Shown here: in pieces, positions 1 to 8,739 of the stretch
How positions within the stretch are numbered: the first letter of the stretch is position 1
Layout: each line of letters begins with the position of its first letter
Assembly (NCBI GenBank): GCA_963695975.1
Contig: CAVOIB010000002.1
Coordinates: forward strand, 124,001 to 188,000
Length of the DNA: 64,000 bases
From: JBBQVZ01 sp963695975
GTDB taxonomy: Bacteria; Actinomycetota; UBA4738; HRBIN12
Reading direction: 5' to 3'
The notes under the pieces: model-generated
The model's input: the letters and a program-made list of their open reading frames with translations, nothing else
What the model was told of the DNA's origin: nothing
The model's database searches: none
Made by a program: the position numbers and the translations under genes

Positions 1-243
1 GCGGCTGGTGCAGCGCCCGCCGACGTAGAGCTGATGGTAGGTGATGCTTCGCAGTCCCCCGACCCACCGGTCGGGGGGAGCTGGTGTCGGCGAACCGGTC
101 GGCCGCCCGGACACCGTCTGCGACGCGCCCGGTCGATCGACGCCCGGAGGGAACGGATCGGAGTGTGCCGCGATGTACGCCCCCACGCCCGCGCACGAAA
201 GGAACACGGCCGCCCACGCGGCCACCTTGAGGCCCCGGCGCAT
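1..243 (-). CDS. N-terminal part of a membrane-anchored or secreted protein (runs off the window)
   Basis: A frame open to the window edge starts at the ATG at 243, overlapping the stop of the upstream VWA gene as TGATG, so it is probably translationally coupled to it. The visible 81 codons begin MRRGLKVAAWAAVFLSCAG, a basic tip followed by a hydrophobic segment (about residues 6-25) that looks like a signal anchor. A Pro/Gly/Ser/Thr-rich linker follows (about residues 30-60, with PTGSPTPAPPDR), ending in VGGLRSITYHQLYVGGRC at the edge. No family can be named from this piece. Its position suggests a membrane partner of the VWA/MoxR module. The gene is truncated only by the window. Confidence 0.6.
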   Translation of the reverse strand, partial: MRRGLKVAAWAAVFLSCAGVGAYIAAHSDPFPPGVDRPGASQTVSGRPTGSPTPAPPDRWVGGLRSITYHQLYVGGRCTSR

Positions 244-2174
244 CAGCGGCGGCCGCGACGCTTCACGTAGTCGCGCACCACGAAGTCACCCAAGCGCTCA
301 TCATCCATCAGGAACACCCGTCCAGACGTGATGCGCGCGAGCCGTTCCATGAAGCTGATCAGCCCGTCGGACTCCTCGAGCATGAAGACGTTCAGCGTGA
401 CCCCCGCCTTCGCCAGACGCACGGCCTCAGCGAGCGTCAGCTCGATCGTCTTGCGGACGGGCGGCCACGCGAAGAACGCGTCCTCGCCCTCGAGGTGCGC
501 CGTGGGCTCGCCGTCGGTCACCATGATCACCTGACGCGCCGCCCGAGGGTGCTGGGCGAGCAGCCGGCCCGCCAGCAGGAACGCGTGCTGCATGTTGGTT
601 CCATAGACCCGCTCGAAGCCCGGCGCGGTCAGGTCCTCGGGTTCGAGCCTCCGCGCGTAATCGCTGAATCCGATCAGGTAGAGCGTGTCGTGTGGGTACC
701 GGCCCTCGATCAGCGCGTGCAGCGCGAGCGCCATCTTCTTCGCATGGATGAAGTGTCCGCGCAGCGGCATGCTGAACGAGAGGTCGAGCAGGAGCGCGGT
801 GGCGGCCTCGGTGCGCTGCTCGGCCTCGACCAGCTCGAAGTCGTCTGGGGTGAGCCGTAGTGGCTGTCCGGGCTCGGATCGAACCACGGCGTTGAACACC
901 GTCTTCTGCACGGCGATCTGGCCCGTATCGCCGAACCGCCACGGTCGTGTGGCTCCGGTGGGCTCGGCCAACCCGCCGGCCTCACGCGCCTCGTGTGTTC
1001 CCTCGCGGTCGCGCTTCAGCTCCTCGAACACCTGCACGAGCGCGCGCTCGCCGAGCTTACGGGCACCCCGCGGCGTCACCTCCAAGCGGCCGTTGCGACG
1101 GGTCATCAGTCCGGCATCTTCGAGCGCGCGTTCGATCTGCTTCAGCCTCCGGAGGTCCCGGACCGCCGGCTCGCCGAGGATCCGGCGCAACGCGTCCTCG
1201 TCGACGTCATCGACCGACGCGCCGGCGTAGTCGCCGCGCATCTCACGGTCGAGCTCCTCGTAGTCGTGCAGCCGCTCCATCGCATCGACGGTGGCCGAGA
1301 GCGGCATCGGCTCCCCGCCCTCCCCCATCGCGGGCTGGCCCCACGGCATGTCGGGGAACGCGTCGGCCAGGTTCGCACCGAGACGATCAACCTCGAACGC
1401 CAGGTCCATGTCCTGCATCATCTGCTCGGCGAGTGCCCGGAGCTCGCTCGCCTGCTCCGGCGAGAGCGACGCCATCAGCCGGCTCATGGCGGCCATCCGC
1501 TTCGCCATGTTCTCCAGCAACTCGTCGAGGGACTTCGGCCGATCGGGGAACAGATCGCCGTACCGCTCCATGAAGCCGTCGAAGTCGTACTCCTCGCCGC
1601 GCGCGCGCTGCTCGATCATCTGGTTCAGCTCGGCGAGCATGTCCCGCACGTGAGCGAGCTGCTCGGGCGACATGTTGCGCATGCCCTGCGTGATCCCTCG
1701 GAAGTACGCGCCCATCACCTGCTCGCGAACGTGCTCGAGCAGTTCGTCGAACATGCGCTGCGCGTCCGGATCCACGAATCGGTACTCCGTTAGCTCGCGA
1801 AGCTTCCCGGGCGCGTCGGGCGGAAGGTTGTCGAGGAACGTCTCGCGCATCCGCGCATCGTCCCCGGCCTCGAAGGACAACGTGCTTCGCTCGCGGTCCA
1901 GGATCTCGTCGAGCCGTTCGCGGATCTCTTCGAGGGGACCGGTGAGGTCGAGCGCCTCCTGCTCCTGCTCGCGCATCTGTTGGAGACGGCGGCGGAGGGC
2001 ATCAATCCCGGAGAACCGGCCCTGTATCCCTCGGCGCATCAGGCGCCGGAGGGCGTTGTCGGCGCCCGCGCCCATCAGGACGTCGTCGGCGAGCTCCTCC
2101 AAGACGTCCGAGGCATCGATCGAGAGATCGAACGGTTCCTGGGTCCCGTCCCAGCGCGAGTACCGGTAGCGCAC
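243..2174 (-). CDS. VWA-domain protein (CoxE-like), partner of a MoxR ATPase
   Basis: 643 residues. The first 450 residues are charged and helical, rich in Glu, Arg and Met, with no membrane segment or signal peptide. The last 180 form a von Willebrand A domain: the MIDAS motif DLSFS starts at residue 464, the threonine is in YGTNMQ and the aspartate in VTDGE, so metal binding looks intact. In this family VWA proteins are paired with MoxR AAA ATPases and are thought to act in chaperone-like remodelling or metal-cofactor insertion; the likely partner lies on the same strand at 5208-6623. The GTG start at 2174 is supported by a TAGGCT box 6 nt upstream and no leader. The substrate is unknown. 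Confidence 0.85.
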   Translation of the reverse strand: MRYRYSRWDGTQEPFDLSIDASDVLEELADDVLMGAGADNALRRLMRRGIQGRFSGIDALRRRLQQMREQEQEALDLTGPLEEIRERLDEILDRERSTLSFEAGDDARMRETFLDNLPPDAPGKLRELTEYRFVDPDAQRMFDELLEHVREQVMGAYFRGITQGMRNMSPEQLAHVRDMLAELNQMIEQRARGEEYDFDGFMERYGDLFPDRPKSLDELLENMAKRMAAMSRLMASLSPEQASELRALAEQMMQDMDLAFEVDRLGANLADAFPDMPWGQPAMGEGGEPMPLSATVDAMERLHDYEELDREMRGDYAGASVDDVDEDALRRILGEPAVRDLRRLKQIERALEDAGLMTRRNGRLEVTPRGARKLGERALVQVFEELKRDREGTHEAREAGGLAEPTGATRPWRFGDTGQIAVQKTVFNAVVRSEPGQPLRLTPDDFELVEAEQRTEAATALLLDLSFSMPLRGHFIHAKKMALALHALIEGRYPHDTLYLIGFSDYARRLEPEDLTAPGFERVYGTNMQHAFLLAGRLLAQHPRAARQVIMVTDGEPTAHLEGEDAFFAWPPVRKTIELTLAEAVRLAKAGVTLNVFMLEESDGLISFMERLARITSGRVFLMDDERLGDFVVRDYVKRRGRR

Positions 2175-2180
2175 CCGCTC

Positions 2181-2186
2181 AGCCTA
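2181..2186 (-). promoter_or_regulatory. -10 box (TAGGCT) of a leaderless start, VWA gene
   Basis: TAGGCT on the minus strand lies 6 nt before the GTG at 2174, and no Shine-Dalgarno sequence is seen. This is the TAnnnT spacing known for leaderless actinobacterial transcripts. Confidence 0.5.
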
Positions 2187-2244
2187 CGCGGGGCCGCGCC
2201 TATCGTGAGGCGCGACCCCGCGTCCGGCTGCCTTGAGTACGACC

Positions 2245-4155
2245 TCAGACCCAGGGGTCGAAGCCGTACGTATGTCCGATCGCCGCCACGGCGGGACGGC
2301 GGCGGGCGAACTCGAGCGCGACCAGGCCGAGCGTCGCGAAGAGCATGAGCCACGGGAGCAGCTGGTTCGCGGTGAACCCGGTGAAGGCCGTCGTGCTGCC
2401 CGAACCAGAGGTGCCGGTACCGCTGCCGGTGCTGGTCCCTGAGCCGGTTCCTCCACCGCCCGAGTTGTTCGTGCCACCGATCGTGATGTTCAGCGTGTCC
2501 TTATCATTGGCCCCGTTCGGGTCGCTCTGGTCGGCCGACAACACCGATGCGGTGTTCTTGAGCGTTCCGCTGCTGGCTTGCACCGTGACTGTCAGGACGA
2601 GCGTCGCCGAGCTGTTCGCCGGGATCGACGCGATCGAGAACTGCTGCGAGGTGGACCGCCGAACCCCCGTGGGGCTGCAGCCCGTGCACGAATCGTACTG
2701 CAGTCCGTTCGCCAGGACGTCCTTCACGACGACGTTCGACGCGTCGGCCGGACCCGCGTTCGACACCTGGATGCCGATCTTGATCTTGTCGCCCTTGTTC
2801 GGCTTAGCGTTGTCGACACCCGTCAGAAGGTTCAGGTCTGCGACGGCCGCGGCGATCGTGAGGTCGGCCGACGCCGTGTTGTTCGTCGACACCGGGTCCG
2901 TCTGCGTGGCCGTCATGGTGGCCGTGTTCGTGATCGTCGTCAGTGTGGTCGCCTGGTCGACGATCGCATCGAACGAGGCGGTCACGACCGTTGGGGTCGT
3001 CGCCGAGGTGGCCTTCGCGACCGCCGGGATGGTCCATGTCCATGTGTTCGTCGCAACGGCGGCGGTTCCCGTCGAGGGAGTGGTCGGCGGCGTGACAGCC
3101 GTGAGTCCTGCGGGGAGGGTATCGGTCACGACCACGTTCGTGGCGTCGGTCGTGGTGTTGGGGTTGGTGACGGTGGCCGTGTACTTCACCGTGTCGCCGG
3201 GTGCGGCGGTGGTCGGATCAACCGCGATCGTCAAGCCCAGATCGACGGAAGCCGCCCCGACGGTGAACGTGTCGGTCGCCGTGTTGTTGGAGGAAGTGGC
3301 ATCGAGCGACGTCGCCGTCGTCGACGCGGTGTTGGCGATCGATCCGGTCGCGGTCAGCGAAAGGGTCGCCGGAACCGTCACCGTGACGGTGGTCCCGGAG
3401 GCGATCGTCCAACCGGCACATGCGATCGTCGTGGTCGTCGGCGCGGGGGCACAGCTGGAGATGCCAGCTGGAACCGAGCTCACAGTCACCGATCCGAAGG
3501 TGATCCCCGTGGGGGCGGTGTCATTCAGCGTGACGCCGGTCGCGGGGTCGGGCCCGTTGTTGTGCACCGTGATCGTGTAAGTGAGCGCACCGCCCGGCGT
3601 GGTGATGCCAGCATGCGCCTTCGTCACTACGAGGTCCGCGTTCTGAACGGTCGTGGTGGCTGGGGTTGCGGCGCATTCCGCAACGGGATGTACCAGTAGA
3701 GACGACCGACGCGTTGTTCGTCGCTGTGCCGGACGCGGGCGCGGTGACGTTGACCGTGACGGTAGCTGCATGGTCCGCGGCGAGGCTTGCCGATCGGCGC
3801 AGTGAACGTTCGGGGCTCCGACGGTGCACGGAACCGTCGCAGGGAGCGGCGCGCTCAGTCGCCCAGGTTGGAGTGACCGCGACAACGCCGCCTGACGACC
3901 GTGTCGGTCACGGTCACAGCATGGTGTCGCCGCCGCCGTCGTCGGTGACGACGACGGTGTAGGAATAGGCGGCGCTCGGAAGAACGAACGGAGCAGATCC
4001 AACGTTCGTGGATCGTGGAGACGGCCGCGGAAGCCGGGAGGGCGAACAAGGTCGAGATCAGGCTCGCGAGCATCATCGCGGCCATGATCCGACCGAGAGG
4101 CAGCCTACTTGTTGGCCGGTGCCGGCCGTTCGTGACGCGCTTCGTGACTCGCAAG
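2245..4155 (-). CDS. Cell-surface DUF11-repeat protein, reading frame disrupted near its N terminus
   Basis: The intact part (below about 3690) has three DUF11 repeats of about 120 residues, with phrases such as GALTYTITVHNNGPDPATGV and DLNLLTGVDNAKPNKGDKIK. A Gly/Ser/Thr linker, the motif TAFTGF, a membrane span and the basic end FARRRP follow; this resembles a degenerate sortase-type sorting signal. The N terminus is best started at TTG 4155, with GAAGGGAG 7 nt upstream, giving a signal peptide that ends LFALPASAA. Between about 3660 and 4000 a further DUF11 repeat is spread over all three frames (YTVVVTDDGG, VTVTDT, then DHAATVTVNVTAPASG), so several indels are present. Sequencing error or real decay are both possible. 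It is probably a surface adhesin or structural protein. Confidence 0.6.
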
Positions 4156-4272
4156 GTAGTGCTCCCTTCGATCACAGCGGGCACCCTGGACATGGCCCGC
4201 CAGCCAGACTCGTACTCAGGGAGCATCGGCAGGTCGGGGCCGGAACTTTCGCCCTAGGGCCTGAGAATCGTG

Positions 4273-4773
4273 TTAGAGGAAGTGTCGTTTCGCGTCGCCT
4301 GGGATCTCGACGCCTAGGACACGGGCCGCACGCTGCACGCGCAAGAGTTCCAGCGCTCGGGAGCGCTCGGTCAGGTCTCTGATCAGGTCGGCGACCATCA
4401 CGATCCGCACTCCGTGGACGTCTCTCGGCATCCCGATGACACCGTGCGTGAGAACCAGGACCGGGACGACCGGGCCCGGGATCGAGGCCTTCGACAGCCT
4501 GGCAGCCAACCGTTTGGCGTCTGACCGCAAGGCCCGGAGCCCCGGGATGGGGACGCCGTCCATCGCAGGCCGACCGCGCGAGATCGAGAACGCGCCAGCG
4601 TTCGACCGGGTGGCGAGCAGGAAGACACCGGTCGTGCCGACGACGATCATGTCGCCCGCCCGGGAGAGGGTCCCTGCAGGAACGCTCCAGTACGTGTACG
4701 CGTCGAGGCGGCCGAGTTCCCCCGAGAGTCGCGCGATGCCATCTTCAGGGAGCGGATCAGGTTGGATCGCCAT
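4273..4773 (-). CDS. NERD-like domain protein
   Basis: 166 residues without a signal peptide or clear membrane span. The core VVGTTGVFLLATRSNAGAFSISRG, then GVPIPGLRALRSDAKRLAARL and PVLVLTHGV, follows the pattern of NERD (nuclease-related) domains: a glycine turn, a strand with an acidic or Thr-Arg position, and a helix, then a VxVLV strand. The usual catalytic E-x-K of NERD nucleases reads ATRSN here, so nuclease activity is doubtful. It lies between the DUF11 gene and a small membrane protein on the same strand. Assignment rests on the pattern only; an unrelated alpha/beta protein is possible. Confidence 0.5.
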   Translation of the reverse strand: MAIQPDPLPEDGIARLSGELGRLDAYTYWSVPAGTLSRAGDMIVVGTTGVFLLATRSNAGAFSISRGRPAMDGVPIPGLRALRSDAKRLAARLSKASIPGPVVPVLVLTHGVIGMPRDVHGVRIVMVADLIRDLTERSRALELLRVQRAARVLGVEIPGDAKRHFL

Positions 4774-4824
4774 CCCACGCGGGTCTCGGCACGCGTGGGT
4801 CGTGGCTTGAGGGCCGGACCGCCG

Positions 4825-5196
4825 TCAGGGCCCTCCGAGGCCCGTCATGACCGCCCGAAGGGTCAGCCCGAAACAGATGAACGCCACCCACGCGAACGGG
4901 ATCCATGGGCGGTCCCGGAAATCTGGGCGTCGGGCGAACATGTGGGCGACGACGAGCGCCACGATCGGGAAGATGCCGTACGCATAGTGAAGCAGCGTGG
5001 GAGCGCGGTAGCCCAGGAGATACACGATCACGCCGATCACGGCTTGGGCTCCCGCTACAACCTGCGCCACGGTGACCCACGTCCAGAACCGCTCCCCCGG
5101 GCCACGCTTGGCGATCCAGGCGGCGAGGCCCCAGACCCAGCCCACCGTGAAGACCGCGACCACGAAGAGTCCGACGTACTTGTGGACCTCGACCAC
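4825..5196 (-). CDS. Small four-span membrane protein of unknown function
   Basis: 123 residues with four hydrophobic segments (about 6-28, 38-60, 66-88 and 98-118) and short charged loops; MVEVHKYVGLFVVAVFTVGW opens the protein. I do not recognise a named family; similar short proteins occur in actinobacterial genomes as conserved membrane proteins. The GTG start at 5196 is supported by TAGGAT 8 nt upstream with no leader; that box lies over the last codons of the preceding MoxR gene. Confidence 0.65.
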   Translation of the reverse strand: MVEVHKYVGLFVVAVFTVGWVWGLAAWIAKRGPGERFWTWVTVAQVVAGAQAVIGVIVYLLGYRAPTLLHYAYGIFPIVALVVAHMFARRPDFRDRPWIPFAWVAFICFGLTLRAVMTGLGGP

Positions 5197-5204
5197 GGGT
5201 CGGA

Positions 5205-5210
5205 ATCCTA
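5205..5210 (-). promoter_or_regulatory. -10 box (TAGGAT) of a leaderless start, small membrane protein
   Basis: TAGGAT on the minus strand ends 8 nt before the GTG at 5196. It overlaps the stop region of the upstream MoxR-like gene, so the membrane protein may be transcribed separately. Confidence 0.4.
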
Positions 5211-6623
5211 CGCGGAGGCTGTGCCGCCGTAGCGGACCGAACCGACTGCTTCGCCGGCGTCTTTGTTCAACCGTCGCGACAGGAAGAGTCCTTCGAGTGC
5301 GAACTCCAAGGCCGAGGCAGCCACGCCTGGACTCTCCTCCTCCACACCGAGACGCTCGAGCAGCTTCGAGAGACCTGGCAGATCACCGAACTGTGCCAAC
5401 AGGCCCGCCGCCGGGGTGAGGTCGGAGGTCTCGGCCGTCAATCCTTCGTCGAATCGATGGAGCAGCGGCTGGAAGTCGAAACCCGACAGGCGGGTGCGGA
5501 AGACCTCGAGCTCGGCGGTTCGGAGCGCCCGCGACAAGATCTCGCCCTCGCGACCGTCCTCGATCGTGTCGAACTCCACACGGCCCTCCGATGACGCCAG
5601 AACCGCCGGAAGGTCGCACACGCGCGGGACGGCCTCGGGCTCTCCCGCGCGGGCAGCCCTACGGATCGCCGCCGCCGAGAGCGTCTCCACGTTCCCGATC
5701 GAATACCGGACGCTCACGCCGCTGCGGTGGTTGATGTGCGGGGAGCGGCGCAGTTCGGCGGTGAGCGCGGCAACGATCTCCTTCATGAACGCCGGCACCC
5801 GGACCGGGATCGTGCCGGCCGGCGCGCGCGACTCCTGATCCATGATCACGATCTCGTCGCCGAGCTCGGATGGGTAGTGCGTGCGCACCTGCGTTCCGAA
5901 CCGATCTTTCAGCGGCGAAACGATCCGTCCGCGGTGCGTGTAGTCATCGGGGTTCGCCGTGGCGATCAGCAGCAGGTCGAGCGGCAGACGGATCCGGTAC
6001 CCGCGGATCTGGATGTCGCGCTCCTCCAAGATGTTGAAGAGCGACACCTGGATGCGCTCCGGTAGATCGGGCAGCTCGTTGATCGCCACGATCCCGCGAT
6101 TCGTTCGCGGGATGAGGCCGTAGTGGATGGTCAGCTCGTCGGAGAGATACCGGCCCTCCGCGACACGGATCGGGTCAACGTCGCCGATCAGATCGGCGAC
6201 CGACGTGTCGGGGGTGGCGAGCTTCTCGGCATAGCGATCGTCGCGCGCGATCCATCGGATCGGGACCGCGTCGCCCTGCTCGGCGACCAGCGCAACGCAC
6301 CGGGCGCAGATGGGGTGATACGGATGATCGTGGATCTCGCATCCCTGGATCGCGGGGATGCGATCGTCGAGCAGCTGGACCACCGCGCGCACCAGGCGGG
6401 TCTTCGCCTGGCCCCGCTCACCCAGCAAGATCAGATCGTGCCCCGCAAGGATCCCGCGCTCGAGAGCGGGAAGGACCTCGTCGTCGAACCCGACGATCCC
6501 CGGGAAGAGCTCCTCGTCGCCGCGCTCAAGCCTCGCTAGCAGGTTCGCGCGGAGCTCGTCTTTGACGGTGCGGTCGGGATAGCCTCCGGCGCGCAGTTCA
6601 CCGATCGTCGTGGGCTGCGTCAT
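5208..6623 (-). CDS. MoxR-family AAA ATPase (magnesium-chelatase-like) with Cys/His insertion
   Basis: 471 residues. The Walker A is GERGQAKT (68-75) and the Walker B strand reads GIVAINELPDL, with Asn where most AAA proteins have Asp. Sensor 1 is in LLLIATANPDDY, and SPLKDRFGTQV supplies the arginine finger region. Between Walker A and the rest is an unusual cluster, C95-E-I-H98-D-H100-P-Y-H103-P-I-C106-A-R-C109, that looks like a zinc site. The family couples ATP hydrolysis to remodelling of a VWA partner, here most likely the protein at 243-2174. The ATG at 6623 is preferred over the GTG one codon upstream because TAGGCT lies 6 nt before it. It is divergent from the helicase at 6684. Confidence 0.85.
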   Translation of the reverse strand: MTQPTTIGELRAGGYPDRTVKDELRANLLARLERGDEELFPGIVGFDDEVLPALERGILAGHDLILLGERGQAKTRLVRAVVQLLDDRIPAIQGCEIHDHPYHPICARCVALVAEQGDAVPIRWIARDDRYAEKLATPDTSVADLIGDVDPIRVAEGRYLSDELTIHYGLIPRTNRGIVAINELPDLPERIQVSLFNILEERDIQIRGYRIRLPLDLLLIATANPDDYTHRGRIVSPLKDRFGTQVRTHYPSELGDEIVIMDQESRAPAGTIPVRVPAFMKEIVAALTAELRRSPHINHRSGVSVRYSIGNVETLSAAAIRRAARAGEPEAVPRVCDLPAVLASSEGRVEFDTIEDGREGEILSRALRTAELEVFRTRLSGFDFQPLLHRFDEGLTAETSDLTPAAGLLAQFGDLPGLSKLLERLGVEEESPGVAASALEFALEGLFLSRRLNKDAGEAVGSVRYGGTASA

Positions 6624-6629
6624 CACGCC

Positions 6630-6635
6630 AGCCTA
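6630..6635 (-). promoter_or_regulatory. -10 box (TAGGCT) of a leaderless start, MoxR-like gene
   Basis: TAGGCT on the minus strand, 6 nt before ATG 6623; no ribosome site is seen between them. Confidence 0.5.
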
Positions 6636-6671
6636 GCGCGACACCAGGATAAGGGCGTCGGCCGCCGATGC

Positions 6672-6677
6672 TAGGGT
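6672..6677 (+). promoter_or_regulatory. -10 box (TAGGGT) of a leaderless start, helicase gene
   Basis: TAGGGT lies 6 nt before the GTG at 6684. With the opposite box at 6630-6635 it forms a compact divergent promoter region of about 50 nt. Confidence 0.5.
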
Positions 6678-6683
6678 CGGCGA

Positions 6684-8609
6684 GTGACGAACCCGGAAGC
6701 GATCCTCGACGGCCTGAACGACGAGCAGCGGGAGGCCGCCCTGGCGGTGACCGGTCCCGTCGCGATCCTGGCCGGAGCGGGAACCGGCAAGACCACCACG
6801 ATCACACGGCGGATCGCCTACCAGGTCGCCACCGGTGTCTTCCCCGCCGAACGCATCCTGGCGGTCACGTTCACCGAGAAAGCCGCCCGTGAATTGAAGA
6901 CGCGCCTCGTCGCCCTCGACGTGGAGGGAGTCGATGCACGCACGTTCCACTCGGCGGCGCTCTCGTCGCTCCGCTGGCTATGGGAGGCGAACGCCGGACA
7001 ACCGTTGCCCGACGTGATCGATCACAAGGCGCCGCTGATCGCGCCACTCGCGAACGCGCTCCCGCCCCCGCACAAGTTCCTGCCGCGTCGCGAGCTGGCC
7101 GGTGAGATCGAATGGGCGAAGAACCGCATGGTCCCGCCCGAGGGCTATCTGGACGAGCTCACGCGCTCCGCGCACGAACCGCCGATCCCCGCGGAGCTGA
7201 TGCTCCGTGTCTACCAGGGGTACGAACATCGGAAGGGTTCGACGGGCCGGATGGACTTCGAGGACATGCTCGGGCTTGCGGTGCGGATGTTCGACGCGTA
7301 CCACGGCGCCACGGCGGCCATCCGCGCCCGCTTCCACGCGTTCACCGTCGACGAGTTCCAGGACGTGAACCCGCTGCAGGCCGCGCTCTTGGATCGCTGG
7401 CTCGGGCGGCGACAGGACCTTTGCGTGGTGGGTGACGACTACCAGACGATCTACACGTTCACCGGCGCGTCGCCGGGATACCTGCTGGGCTTCACCGACC
7501 GCTTCCCCTCGGCACAGGTCGTGCGACTGGAACGCAACTATCGTTCCACGCCCGAAGTGCTCGATCTCGCGAATCGGCTCGCAGGACACCTGGGCGGGTT
7601 CCGCAAGACGCTCTCGTCGGCGCAGCCCTCGGGTCCGGAACCGGTCGCCCGCTCGGTCCCCGACGATGCGGCCGAGGTCGCGGCCGTCGTGCAGGCGGTT
7701 GGACGGCTCCGCGACCAGGACGTACCGCTCGAAGAGATCGCCGTCCTCTATCGCATCAACGCGCGGTCGGAGGCGTTCGAAGAAGCGTTCGCGGCCGCGG
7801 GAGTCCCGTATCAGGTACGCGACGGCGCCTTCCTGCGGCGTCCGGGACCGCGCGCCGTCATGCAACGGATGAGGCACGATGCTGCCGGCCCCGTGGATCA
7901 GAACGTGATCGCCGCGACCGACACATTCGGGTTCGATCCTGAGGCGAAGCCCGACTCGGACGAGGAGGTCACGCGTCAAGCGGACCTCGCGCGACTGCGT
8001 TCACTGGCAGAGGAGTTCGTCGCCGCGCACCCGGACGGGGATGTCGCCGGGTTCGTCGAAGAGCTGGGCCGCCGCTTCTCGACCGAACACAGCGGGCGCG
8101 GCGTCAACCTGCTGACGTATCACCGAGCGAAAGGGCTCGAGTTCGACGCGGTGTTCCTGCCTCGGCTGTTGGATGGGGAGCTGCCGTTCCGCTCGGGGCG
8201 CGCGAAGGCCGACCCCGACGAGGAGCGCCGGCTGCTCTACGTCGGCATCACCCGTGCACGACGCTACCTGTTCCTCACGTGGCCAACCGACGGGAAGGCG
8301 AAGCCGAGCCCGTTCCTGACGGAGCTGGAGGTGCGATCAGCGGTCGCGCCGCCTCGGCCCGCCGCGTCGGCGCCCGTGCGTCAGCCTCCCCGCGGTGGGC
8401 CGTTGTTCGACCGGCTGAAAGCGTGGCGGCGTTCGCGCGCGAAGGCAGACGGCGTACCCGCCTACGTGGTCTTCCACGACAGGACGCTCGAGGAGATCGC
8501 CGACCGCAGGCCGCGTGATTGGGCCGACCTGGCCGCCATCTCGGGCATCGGCCCGACGAAGCTCGAGCGCTACGCCGACGAGATACTCGATGTGATCGGT
8601 ACCAACTAG
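6684..8609 (+). CDS. UvrD/PcrA-like superfamily 1 DNA helicase with C-terminal HRDC domain
   Basis: 641 residues. SF1 motifs in order: GAGTGKT (31-37, motif I), VTFTEKAARELK (Ia), FTVDEFQDVNPLQ (II), VVGDDYQTIYTFTGA (III), RLERNYRS (IV), LLTYHRAKGLEFDAVFLP (V) and RRLLYVGITRARRYLFL (VI). The end, VPAYVVFHDRTLEEIADRRP then GIGPTKLERYADEIL, is an HRDC domain, as in actinobacterial UvrD2-type enzymes. It should unwind DNA 3'-5' in repair. At 641 residues it is shorter than PcrA (about 720-780), the inserts being reduced. It is a single gene; the stop codon lies in a palindrome at 8606-8624. Confidence 0.9.
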   Translation: MTNPEAILDGLNDEQREAALAVTGPVAILAGAGTGKTTTITRRIAYQVATGVFPAERILAVTFTEKAARELKTRLVALDVEGVDARTFHSAALSSLRWLWEANAGQPLPDVIDHKAPLIAPLANALPPPHKFLPRRELAGEIEWAKNRMVPPEGYLDELTRSAHEPPIPAELMLRVYQGYEHRKGSTGRMDFEDMLGLAVRMFDAYHGATAAIRARFHAFTVDEFQDVNPLQAALLDRWLGRRQDLCVVGDDYQTIYTFTGASPGYLLGFTDRFPSAQVVRLERNYRSTPEVLDLANRLAGHLGGFRKTLSSAQPSGPEPVARSVPDDAAEVAAVVQAVGRLRDQDVPLEEIAVLYRINARSEAFEEAFAAAGVPYQVRDGAFLRRPGPRAVMQRMRHDAAGPVDQNVIAATDTFGFDPEAKPDSDEEVTRQADLARLRSLAEEFVAAHPDGDVAGFVEELGRRFSTEHSGRGVNLLTYHRAKGLEFDAVFLPRLLDGELPFRSGRAKADPDEERRLLYVGITRARRYLFLTWPTDGKAKPSPFLTELEVRSAVAPPRPAASAPVRQPPRGGPLFDRLKAWRRSRAKADGVPAYVVFHDRTLEEIADRRPRDWADLAAISGIGPTKLERYADEILDVIGTN

Positions 8610-8624
8610 TCTATCCCAGACTAG
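8606..8624. repeat. 19-bp perfect palindrome CTAGTCTATCCCAGACTAG
   Basis: Arms CTAGTCT and AGACTAG around a 5-nt centre; the first TAG is the stop of the helicase gene. No T-run follows, so it is not a typical terminator. A second site with the same outer six-base arms and spacing lies at 37276-37294. It stands about 115 nt before the pot operon and could be an operator. Confidence 0.5.
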
Positions 8625-8739
8625 CCTCGCGGAGGGCCTACCAGGACGTTACCTCGGAGCGAGACTCGCTCCCGCAGGTCCCCACCTTGCACGGCCGGTG
8701 CAACTCGGCCAGACTCACCCGGATATGAAGGGGGAATAG

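Noticed and set aside
2345..3580. 411-codon plus-strand frame opposite the DUF11 gene
   Set aside because: Its Val/Ala-rich product is the complement of Thr/Asp-rich DUF11 codons; the minus-strand repeats are clear.
3660..4000. Programmed frameshifting in the DUF11 gene
   Set aside because: Several shifts occur within 300 bp and no slippery site with a downstream structure is seen; error or decay is simpler.
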